Below, piece by piece: positions 1 to 6,097 of a stretch of 6,494 bases of DNA. Origin of the DNA: Bacteroidota bacterium (GTDB lineage: Bacteria > Bacteroidota > Bacteroidia > Bacteroidales > UBA932); the NCBI GenBank assembly GCA_009778375.1, contig WRJW01000146.1, forward strand, positions 1 through 6,494, read 5' to 3'. The notes beneath the pieces were generated by a model, which saw only the letters and a program-made list of their open reading frames with translations, was not told where the DNA came from and did not search any database. Every line of letters starts with the position of its first letter. Within the stretch, counting starts at the first letter, position 1. Both the position numbers and the translations under genes were made by a program.

Positions 1-1
1 T

Positions 2-628
2 TTACACCAACTCTTGTGCTCGTTTGCCCCCGAATGGTTTTCGCAAGTGCGTTTTGTAAAGGAAGTTCCGGATGATTCCGAAGGACTAATCGCCACCGGT
101 TCGGATGCCGCGGCGGCTTGGTTTAAGGAGCATTATCCCCAACTGCCTAAAATCGTACGCGGACACCGTAATTCCGTAGCCGTACTTACAGCAGATATAA
201 CCCGGAAGCAAATAGCCGGCCTGCATCGCGATATGTTTGATTTTTTTGGTTTGGGCTGTCGGTCGGTAGTACATTTATTTGTCCCCAAAGGATTTGACTT
301 AAAAAGGGTAATTACTTTTGATCAATGGCCCCAAGAAGCAGAACATCGGGGATTCCAAAATGCCTATCGCCGACAAAAAGCCCTGCTGACTTTGCAGAAG
401 GCCTCTTTTACAGATGGAGGATTCTTTTTATTGCAGGAACAAGAGGGGTTGTCTCCTCCGGTTGCCACTTTTTTCTATACGATATATACACATATAAATG
501 AGGTGATTGACTATATTGAGTCCCACAAATCCCGATTACAAATAGTGGTTGGAGCAACCGGAATGATCAAAAATTGTATTAACTTTGGGTGTTCGCAAAA
601 TCCACCATTGAATGATATATCGATATAA
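2..628 (+). CDS. Acyl-CoA reductase (LuxC-like), 3' part, cut by the window start
   Basis: This is the C-terminal part of a LuxC-type acyl-CoA reductase, a protein with an aldehyde-dehydrogenase fold that reduces acyl-CoA or acyl-enzyme to aldehyde using NAD(P)H. The frame is open to the left edge, so the gene begins outside the window. A TTG at 14 is only an internal leucine codon and not a convincing start. About 208 codons are present; from memory Bacteroidota relatives have roughly 330-350 residues. Family-like stretches include HRNSVAVLTADIT and FFGLGCRSVVHLFVPKGFD. The cysteine of GLGC (codon 257-259) aligns by eye with the nucleophile region of LuxC proteins, so it is the likely catalytic residue (inference). 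The end, FGCSQNPPLNDISI, stops where I expect a conserved tail of the DYADGVDT type, so the C-terminus may be shortened. The last 17 bases overlap the next gene, which suggests coupled translation. The physiological substrate cannot be told from this sequence. Confidence 0.82.
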   Translation, partial: LHQLLCSFAPEWFSQVRFVKEVPDDSEGLIATGSDAAAAWFKEHYPQLPKIVRGHRNSVAVLTADITRKQIAGLHRDMFDFFGLGCRSVVHLFVPKGFDLKRVITFDQWPQEAEHRGFQNAYRRQKALLTLQKASFTDGGFFLLQEQEGLSPPVATFFYTIYTHINEVIDYIESHKSRLQIVVGATGMIKNCINFGCSQNPPLNDISI

Positions 629-1052
629 AGCGACCCTGCCCAACCGCAAAACCTTTGTTCGTGTCTACGAGATTAAGGCTTCCACAACGCTTTATGCCCT
701 GCACCTCTTTTTGCAAAACGACCTTTCTTTTGCTCCCGATCAACAGGTCTTCTTCAGGTCTGTAGACGATGGAGGCAAACCCTTGAATGAATATGGTCTT
801 TTTGATATGGGAAACGGATCAATGGATCAGGTCTCTTTGGAGGCTTTACATCAAGAGGGAGTTAGGGTATTTCATTATGTATTTGATATTTACAATGGCC
901 GTTATTTAATGCTGCAATGGGAAGGAATGCCCGAAGAAGTGCCTCGAAAAACCTATCCCCGAACTGTTTTGGAACAGGGAGGAGACCTTGACCAGTTCAG
1001 GGAAGAACATCCCTCGTTAGACCTTTGTTTAGAAGAGTTTGACTCCGAATAA
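612..1052 (+). CDS. PRiA4_ORF3 / IS1096 TnpR-passenger-like family protein, function unknown
   Basis: This 146-residue protein resembles the Bacteroidota branch of the plasmid pRiA4b ORF-3 family, often labelled IS1096 passenger TnpR family. Recognisable parts are the N-terminal MIYRYKA strand, a central block with FFRSVDDGG (47-55) and LFDMGNGSMDQVSLEAL (63-79), then VFHYVFDIYNGRYLMLQWEGM (86-106, cited as a segment of family-like beta strands). The tail from about 120 is rich in Glu and Asp. No transmembrane segment or signal peptide is visible, so it should be cytoplasmic. The ATG at 612 lies inside the end of the acyl-CoA reductase gene, and the stop at 1050-1052 is one base before the miaA ATG, so it sits in the middle of a coupled operon. 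The database name implies a resolvase, but I see no serine- or tyrosine-recombinase motif and no flanking transposon. The function is unknown. A link to tRNA modification rests only on the neighbouring miaA. Confidence 0.8.
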   Translation: MIYRYKATLPNRKTFVRVYEIKASTTLYALHLFLQNDLSFAPDQQVFFRSVDDGGKPLNEYGLFDMGNGSMDQVSLEALHQEGVRVFHYVFDIYNGRYLMLQWEGMPEEVPRKTYPRTVLEQGGDLDQFREEHPSLDLCLEEFDSE

Positions 1053-1053
1053 A

Positions 1054-1914
1054 ATGTCGGCCAAGCTTTTAAAGATTTTGCTGGGGCCTACCGGAGTGGG
1101 AAAAACCGCCTTAGCCATTCAGTGGGCCAAAGCGTGGGGTTGTCCCATTGTCTCCTGTGATTCCCGTCAGATTTATAAAGAAATGGCTATTGGCACCGCC
1201 GCCCCTTCTCTCTCGGAACAGGATGGGGTGCAACATTTTTTTGTGGGGTCCCATTCCATCCATCAACCCTATACGGCCGGAAAGTATGAGTTGGAAGCCT
1301 TGGCTTTGTTGGACAAATTGTTTAAGACTTATGACCGGCTCCTTATGGTAGGCGGCTCCGGGCTCTATATCGATGCGGTATGTAAGGGGATGGATGATTT
1401 TCCCCAGCCGGACTTGGTTTTACGGGCCGACCTGACAGAGCGGCTTAACGCAGAAGGTATTGAAGCGCTCCGCTTTGACCTAAAACGACTTGATTCCCGG
1501 AGTTATTACGAGATTGATATTAAAAACCCCCAAAGGGTTGTTCGGGCTTTGGAGGTCTGTCTGCAAACGGGACGCCCTTTTTCTTCCTTTAAATCGGGAC
1601 TTGAGAGAAAACGTCCTTTTGAAATATGTAAAACAGGAATTTATATGGATAGAGACAAGCTCTATGCCCGTATTGATTCGAGGGTCGATAAGATGATGGA
1701 AGAAGGTTTGTTGGAGGAGGTAAAAAACCTAATCCCTTACAGAAAGCTACCTGCCCTGTTGACGGTTGGATACCGGGAGTTGTTTGATTATTTGGATGGA
1801 AAACAGCGTTTAGAAACTTCTATCGACTTGATTAAGCTTAATACCCGCCGATATGCCAAACGACAATCTTCTTATTGGCGCCGAGATTTTTCTATACAAT
1901 GGTTGGAAGTTTAA
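1054..1914 (+). CDS. miaA: tRNA dimethylallyltransferase (A37 isopentenyltransferase)
   Basis: MiaA transfers a dimethylallyl group from DMAPP to N6 of A37 in tRNAs that read codons starting with U, giving i6A, a cytoplasmic modification that supports reading-frame fidelity. The 286-residue product has the full set of family motifs: P-loop GPTGVGKT (11-18), CDSRQIYKEMAIGTA (35-49) with the conserved Asp36, VGGSGLY (99-105), NPQRVVRALEV (158-168), TVGYRE (237-242) and TRRYAKRQ (264-271) followed by a tryptophan. Length is close to the usual 290-310, so the gene appears intact. The ATG at 1054 is preferred over an in-frame TTG at 1039: it puts the P-loop at the normal distance from the N-terminus and leaves a one-base gap after the previous stop. 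No clear terminator follows the stop at 1912-1914, and the next candidate promoter overlaps the end of the gene. It is probably co-transcribed with the two upstream genes. Confidence 0.97.
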   Translation: MSAKLLKILLGPTGVGKTALAIQWAKAWGCPIVSCDSRQIYKEMAIGTAAPSLSEQDGVQHFFVGSHSIHQPYTAGKYELEALALLDKLFKTYDRLLMVGGSGLYIDAVCKGMDDFPQPDLVLRADLTERLNAEGIEALRFDLKRLDSRSYYEIDIKNPQRVVRALEVCLQTGRPFSSFKSGLERKRPFEICKTGIYMDRDKLYARIDSRVDKMMEEGLLEEVKNLIPYRKLPALLTVGYRELFDYLDGKQRLETSIDLIKLNTRRYAKRQSSYWRRDFSIQWLEV

Positions 1915-1930
1915 AAATTTATTACCTTTG
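1903..1930 (+). promoter_or_regulatory. Candidate Bacteroidota sigma-type promoter (-33/-7)
   Basis: TACCTTTG at 1923-1930 matches the Bacteroidota -7 consensus TAnnTTTG exactly. A TTG at 1903-1905 lies 17 bases upstream, within the usual spacing for the -33 element. The promoter begins inside the last codons of miaA and would start a transcript around 1936-1940, leading to the small ORF at 2009 and the terminator at 2162-2198. This is a motif match by eye only. Such short motifs occur by chance, although the position at the start of an intergenic region supports it. Confidence 0.55.
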
Positions 1931-2008
1931 CAGAAGTCTTTTCTTGTTAAAAGGCTCCGGGTATCCGAAAACGGTATAGAGTAGGTATTTTACAAAATTG
2001 TTAAAGTT

Positions 2009-2107
2009 ATGTATTTTTTGTATGCTATTATTGCATTGATCCTCCTTGCTCTGGGAACGGCCAGTGGTATGTACATTTATCAAACTGTTTTAGGTTGGCT
2101 TGAATAA
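2009..2107 (+). CDS. Possible single-pass membrane microprotein, 32 aa, family not recognised
   Basis: An ATG at 2009 opens a 32-codon frame ending in TAA at 2105-2107, with an in-frame upstream stop at 1982-1984 that fixes the start. The peptide begins MYFLYAIIALILLALG and ends YQTVLGWLE. Residues 1-16 are almost wholly hydrophobic and continue through small residues (TASGM) to an aromatic-rich end (Y22, Y24, W30). The only charged residue is the final Glu32. This resembles a single transmembrane helix with aromatic belts, as seen in tiny subunits of membrane complexes (for example CydX- or KdpF-like proteins), but I cannot match it to a named family. Support comes from its setting: a promoter match about 80 bases upstream and a terminator about 55 bases downstream. 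Against it are the short length, the lack of a ribosome binding site, which is normal in this phylum, and the ease with which T-rich DNA encodes hydrophobic residues by chance. Confidence 0.42.
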   Translation: MYFLYAIIALILLALGTASGMYIYQTVLGWLE

Positions 2108-2113
2108 TTTGGC

Positions 2114-2147
2114 TAACAGGGATTCTTAACAGGGGTTTATTAACCCC
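2114..2147. repeat. Direct repeat TAACAGGG x2 running into a G/C hairpin
   Basis: TAACAGGG occurs at 2114-2121 and again at 2127-2134, 13 bases apart start to start. The second copy runs into a perfect 6-bp inverted repeat, GGGGTT (2132-2137) and AACCCC (2142-2147), with a TATT loop. The element lies between the small ORF and the terminator, 67-100 bases before the oxidoreductase start. It could be an operator for that gene or a structured part of the RNA. No function is assigned. Confidence 0.5.
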
Positions 2148-2161
2148 ACAATCCATGCAAC

Positions 2162-2198
2162 AATAAAGCCGTCTGAGAAAAATCAGGCGGCTTTATTT
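2162..2198 (+). terminator. Strong intrinsic terminator hairpin
   Basis: AATAAAGCCGTCTGA (2162-2176) pairs with TCAGGCGGCTTTATT (2183-2197) around a GAAAAA loop, giving a 15-bp stem with a single U-G wobble. The 3' arm ends in a T-rich TTTATTT run. The A-rich 5' flank would give T-rich RNA on the other strand, so it could act in both directions. It would end transcripts from miaA and from the candidate promoter at 1903-1930. It ends only 15 bases before the oxidoreductase start codon, so that gene needs either a promoter overlapping this area or read-through, and the hairpin could then act as an attenuator. Confidence 0.8.
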
Positions 2199-2213
2199 CA
2201 AAACCGTGAAATC

Positions 2214-3473
2214 ATGGCTATAAGCAGAAAAGACTTTTTAAAACTAACGGCTTCGGCCGCCCTTTTTACCATTATTCCAAGAAAAGTACTTGGCGGTAAG
2301 GGATTTATTGCTCCCAGTGACCAGGTTACCAAAGGGATCATTGGCGTGGGAGGTATGGGACGCGGACATTACGACTACGGGGGAACCCGTTTGGTCGCCC
2401 TCTGCGATGTGGATCAAAACCACCTTGATGCGGCTGTAGCCGCTGCTTCCGAAAAGGTGTCGGCTTATCACGACTACCGGGACCTGATAAAAGACCCTAA
2501 TGTAGACATTGTACACATTGCTACCCCGCCCCACTGGCACGCCATTATGGTGGTTGAAGCGGCCGCTGCAGGTAAGGACATTTGGAGCGAAAAACCAATG
2601 ACCCGCACCATCGGAGAGGGGAAGCGCATTATGGAAGCCGTCAAACGACACGGCAAGATATTTCGCCTTAATACCTGGTTCCGTTTTGAAGACATATTTT
2701 ACGGTATGGGTACTACCGTGGCTCCCATCAAGAAGCTCGTCGAGAGCGGACTCTTAGGATGGCCCCTGACCGTTACCGTGGGGGCGCACACCGGTTTCAA
2801 CTGGAAATTCTTTTGGGTCGGAGAGACGCACCTCCCTCCCCAACCCATCCCCAACGAGTTGGACTACGACCTTTGGTTAGGTCCTGCCCCTGCTAAACCC
2901 TATCACGCCCACCGTACCCACCAAACCTTTCGCGGGTACTGGGATTACGACGGAGGCGGCTTGGGAGATATGGGACAACATTACCTTGATCCGGTGCAAT
3001 ATTTTTTGGGAAAAGACCACGAATCTCCTATAAAAGTGGAAGTAGATGCTCCCCAGCAACACCACGATGCGGTAGGTACTTGGCGACAGATCATTTATAC
3101 TTATGCAGACGGATGTAAGATTATCCTTAACGGCGAGGATTTTGGCGACCCCAAGGCTCCCTACATTCAAGGGCCTAAAGGGAAACTTTATCCGGGTTTT
3201 GTATCGGACATCCCCAACCTTCCCCTTACCTTGGCCGGATTACCTGATCCACTACCCCAACGTACCGACTTTATGGAATGCGTACGAAATCGTCAATCTT
3301 TTGCCCTGAACGAGGTGAACGGATTCCGCTCCTCGACTATTGTTAATATGGGTCTTTGTGCCCTTCGGCTAAACCGAACTTTGCATTTTGATTCCGATAA
3401 ATTGCTCTTTATTGGCGACGAAGAGGCAAATCGCCTGATTGATCAACCCATGAGGGCTCCCTGGAGAATCTGA
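2214..3473 (+). CDS. Gfo/Idh/MocA-family oxidoreductase with Tat-like leader
   Basis: This 419-residue protein is a likely NAD(P)-dependent sugar or glycoside dehydrogenase. The N-terminus, SRKDFLKL (4-11) followed by a hydrophobic run to about 22, resembles a Tat signal in which the second arginine is lysine. No clear cleavage site follows, so it may be exported or stay anchored. The Rossmann domain has GVGGMGRGH (44-52), CDVD (64-67), the TPPHWH block (104-109) and the family motif EKP (126-128, with Lys127). The substrate domain has the YDLWLGPAP block (218-226), GGGLGDMGQHYLD (247-259, Asp252 and His256 as likely catalytic residues), and a C-terminal block of NEVNGFRSS, FIGDEEANRL and QPMRAPW, typical of the bacterial Gfo/Idh/MocA C-terminal domain (PF19051-like). 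Length is normal and the gene looks intact. It is followed after 21 bases by the HEAT-DUF1080 gene. In related systems such enzymes oxidise the C3 hydroxyl of a glycoside; the substrate here is unknown. Confidence 0.9.
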   Translation: MAISRKDFLKLTASAALFTIIPRKVLGGKGFIAPSDQVTKGIIGVGGMGRGHYDYGGTRLVALCDVDQNHLDAAVAAASEKVSAYHDYRDLIKDPNVDIVHIATPPHWHAIMVVEAAAAGKDIWSEKPMTRTIGEGKRIMEAVKRHGKIFRLNTWFRFEDIFYGMGTTVAPIKKLVESGLLGWPLTVTVGAHTGFNWKFFWVGETHLPPQPIPNELDYDLWLGPAPAKPYHAHRTHQTFRGYWDYDGGGLGDMGQHYLDPVQYFLGKDHESPIKVEVDAPQQHHDAVGTWRQIIYTYADGCKIILNGEDFGDPKAPYIQGPKGKLYPGFVSDIPNLPLTLAGLPDPLPQRTDFMECVRNRQSFALNEVNGFRSSTIVNMGLCALRLNRTLHFDSDKLLFIGDEEANRLIDQPMRAPWRI

Positions 3474-3494
3474 CCCCTTTTCAAAAATATAACG

Positions 3495-6095
3495 ATGAAA
3501 AAGATATACACGCTACTGATTATTGCCCTGATGCTGCCTCCGGCGGGTTGGGCGCAATCACCCGCAAATCGCCTCCCTAAAACCGTTGTGGCAGATGTTT
3601 TGGCTCAAATGCCCACCCAAAATGAAGAAGATTACAATCAGATGATGCGCGATTTAATCGCTTCCGGCTCCGAAGGGCTTGCTTGGCTGATGGACGAAAT
3701 AAAGCCCGAAGCCCAAAACAACAATTCGGCGGCAGGATTTGCCATCGGCGGACTCTCGTACTACGTTACGGCAATGGGGCGCGAAGAGGCAAGGGAAACG
3801 GTGCAAAAAGCCTTGATCGACGCCTTGGAACGGGCGGACGAAAGAGATAGTAAAGCATTTTTTATGCGCCAATTAGAAATAGTGGGCAATGATCGGGCCG
3901 TTGCGGCGCTGACTAAGTATGCTTTGACGCCTGATTTGAGTCAGGAAGCCCTGCTTGCCCTCACCCAGATTGGATCTTCGGGTGCGGTCAAGGCTATTGC
4001 CGACATTTTTGTACGGATTCCGGACAGAGCCGTCGCCGCTCAGGCAGCCGGACGAATAGGGCTCGATGCGCATGACGCGTTGTTAATTTCGTGGTTGGGT
4101 AGTTCGGACATGAATGTGCAAAGATCTGTTCTTTTTGCTCTTTCACAACGTATTGGTTCGCCAAAGGTGATGAAGGCGCTCGAAAAAGCGGCCCAAGAGG
4201 TCTCTTTTGCTTACGAGCCTACTCAGGCCGCACACAGCTACCTGACGGCTCTGGAACATAATTACGAGCGTAAGACGATCAGCAAATTGATGGGACATCC
4301 CAACCTGAACATCCGCACGGCTGCTTTTGAGCTGTTTATTGCGCATGAACAAAAAGGCGCTTTTTCGGCTGTACTTAAGTTGATGGACGATTCGGAGCGC
4401 ACGCTGCGCAATGCTGCCCTTTTTGCCATTGCTCCTTATGCAGATCGGGGATTTAACCAATCCTTGGTAGCCAAACTTCAATCGTCCGGAGACGCAGCCG
4501 TTGATATTGTTAACTATCTTGGCAATCAACAAGATCGAGACGCTGCGGATTTTCTCATCCCTTACCTTGACGCCGAGGATTTCGAACTGAGTCGGGCCGC
4601 AGCCATTGCCCTTGGAAAAATGGCAGATCTTACCGGGCCACTTTTGGCGGCGCTGCCGCAAATGGGCGACAAGGCAAAAATATCCATTATTGAACTATTG
4701 GCAGCAAAAAGGTGCCAAGAGGCCTTTCCCGCCCTCTTAGCCCAAACCTCGGCTTCGGAGGAGGTGGCCGATGCAGCCTGTAAAGCCCTGGCCGATGTGG
4801 CTTCTGCCAACGATTTCGATACGCTGTGCACGAAGCTCGAAATGGGGACCCATACACCTGATTTGCAACGTGCCGTCGGAGCTTCTTTATCGACAATGTC
4901 GATAGAACGTGCGGTGGCTTTGATGGGTCCAAAACTCTCTAACAAAGCGTACTACCCTGTGTTGGGATATATACAGGATCCCAAAACTTTTGAACTCCTC
5001 AAACAGGGGCTGGAACAGAATGATCCGGACGCTTTGGCTACCGCCCGTTCGTGGAGCGGTTTTGAGGCTGCCGCATGGTTGATGGACAATTTTGTGCAAA
5101 CAGGCAGCGAGGAGTCGCTCGCTTCCTATATCCGGATGATCAACCTGCAGGAGTTTACGGATGAGCACAGGTATACATTGATCAACGAGGCGCTTGAAGC
5201 GGCCAATACAGATCAGACAAAAAATACGCTCCTTCAAGCACTCAGCCGAATCAATACGTATCATTCACTTTTAAAGATTGGTCAATACCTCTATATGCCC
5301 GAAACAGCCCAAATGGCTGCCACAGGGGTATACAACCTGATTCAACGAGACCTGGAGCACAACTATTGGGGGGCTGAGGTCAAAGCATTACTGGAGCAAT
5401 TTATGGACGTCCGTCAGGGGAGCGATGCTGAATATGAGAAAACGGCTATTCGAAAATACATTAACGATGCACCCGTGGCAGAAAATAGTTTTTTTGAGGT
5501 TTCACCGGAAGAACTGGCCGAGGGGTTCAGGGCCCTCTTTGACGGGCTATCAATGGATCAATGGACGGGAAATACAAAGGATTATGTGGCCGAGAATGGT
5601 ACCATTACCCTCTACCCGGGCCATGGAGGAGGCGGTAACCTCTATACCAAAGAGGAATTCAGCGACTTTATTCTGCGTTTCGAATTTTTGCTTACACCGG
5701 GGGCTAACAACGGCATTGGCGTTCGCGCCCCTTTGGAAGGGGATGCCGCTTATGTGGGTACCGAGATTCAGGTATTGGACGATTCGGCTCCTATCTATAG
5801 TAATTTAGCTCCTTACCAATACCACGGTTCGGCTTATGGTGTGATTCCCGCCAAACGCGGTTACCTCAATCCGGTGGGAGCATGGAACTACGAGGAGATA
5901 GCTGTTAAGGGCAACCACTTCAAAGTCACCCTCAATGGTACGGTCATTCTGGATGGAGATTTGGACGAGGCGAGCAAGAACGGCACCATAGACGGACAAG
6001 AACACCCCGGCATCCATAACCGAAGAGGGCATCTTGGATTTTTGGGCCACGGATCGGTGGTCAAATTCCGAAATATCAGGGTAAAAGAGTGGTAG
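3495..6095 (+). CDS. Secreted HEAT-like repeat protein with C-terminal DUF1080 (3-keto-disaccharide hydrolase) domain
   Basis: The 866-residue product starts with a Sec signal peptide, MKKIYTLLIIALMLPPAGWA, with likely cleavage before Gln21. There is no lipobox cysteine, so a soluble periplasmic or secreted protein is expected. Residues from about 45 to 655 are Ala/Leu-rich amphipathic helices in HEAT-like pairs; clear examples are RAVAALTKYAL (134-144), IRTAAFELFIAHEQKGAF (273-290), LRNAALFAIAPYAD (304-317) and LSRAAAIALGKMADL (365-379). Residues from about 675 to 864 form a DUF1080/PF06439 domain: FRALFDGLSMDQWTG (678-692), NNGIGVRAP (738-746), GTEIQVLDD (755-763), YHGSAYG (776-782), NYEEIAVKGNHFKVTLNG (798-815) and GHLGFLGHGS (845-854). 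DUF1080 proteins are concanavalin-like beta sandwiches, some shown to cleave 3-keto-glycosides. The HEAT region may dock substrate, partner or cell-wall material (inference). Most family members are far shorter than this fusion. It lies 21 bases after the oxidoreductase, probably in one operon. Confidence 0.9.
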   Translation: MKKIYTLLIIALMLPPAGWAQSPANRLPKTVVADVLAQMPTQNEEDYNQMMRDLIASGSEGLAWLMDEIKPEAQNNNSAAGFAIGGLSYYVTAMGREEARETVQKALIDALERADERDSKAFFMRQLEIVGNDRAVAALTKYALTPDLSQEALLALTQIGSSGAVKAIADIFVRIPDRAVAAQAAGRIGLDAHDALLISWLGSSDMNVQRSVLFALSQRIGSPKVMKALEKAAQEVSFAYEPTQAAHSYLTALEHNYERKTISKLMGHPNLNIRTAAFELFIAHEQKGAFSAVLKLMDDSERTLRNAALFAIAPYADRGFNQSLVAKLQSSGDAAVDIVNYLGNQQDRDAADFLIPYLDAEDFELSRAAAIALGKMADLTGPLLAALPQMGDKAKISIIELLAAKRCQEAFPALLAQTSASEEVADAACKALADVASANDFDTLCTKLEMGTHTPDLQRAVGASLSTMSIERAVALMGPKLSNKAYYPVLGYIQDPKTFELLKQGLEQNDPDALATARSWSGFEAAAWLMDNFVQTGSEESLASYIRMINLQEFTDEHRYTLINEALEAANTDQTKNTLLQALSRINTYHSLLKIGQYLYMPETAQMAATGVYNLIQRDLEHNYWGAEVKALLEQFMDVRQGSDAEYEKTAIRKYINDAPVAENSFFEVSPEELAEGFRALFDGLSMDQWTGNTKDYVAENGTITLYPGHGGGGNLYTKEEFSDFILRFEFLLTPGANNGIGVRAPLEGDAAYVGTEIQVLDDSAPIYSNLAPYQYHGSAYGVIPAKRGYLNPVGAWNYEEIAVKGNHFKVTLNGTVILDGDLDEASKNGTIDGQEHPGIHNRRGHLGFLGHGSVVKFRNIRVKEW

Positions 6096-6097
6096 CT

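Noticed and set aside
14..16. TTG as the start of the first gene
   Set aside because: The frame stays open to the left edge and the family is longer at the N-terminus, so the gene is cut by the window rather than starting here.
612..1052. Transposon or resolvase gene, suggested by the family name
   Set aside because: No recombinase motif, terminal inverted repeat or target duplication was seen, and the gene is packed inside a housekeeping operon.
1039..1053. TTG at 1039 as the miaA start
   Set aside because: The ATG at 1054 gives a normal N-terminus with the P-loop at residue 11 and avoids a 14-base overlap with the preceding gene.
1938..1953. CTTTT...AAAAG hairpin as a terminator for miaA
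   Set aside because: The stem is only five mostly A-T pairs and no T-run follows, so it is too weak to call.
1915..2213. tRNA, tmRNA or other known structured RNA in the intergenic region
   Set aside because: I found no cloverleaf, T-loop sequence or tmRNA end motif. Only the hairpins listed as features are supported.
2244..2651. A 135-codon - strand frame inside the oxidoreductase gene
   Set aside because: It is antisense to conserved Rossmann-domain codons and has no family-like motif.
4143..4661. A 172-codon open frame on the - strand inside the HEAT-DUF1080 gene, plus other - strand frames at 4562-4945 and 4887-5264
   Set aside because: They lie entirely opposite a well-supported coding sequence, show no recognisable domain, and look like shadows of its Ala/Leu-rich codons.
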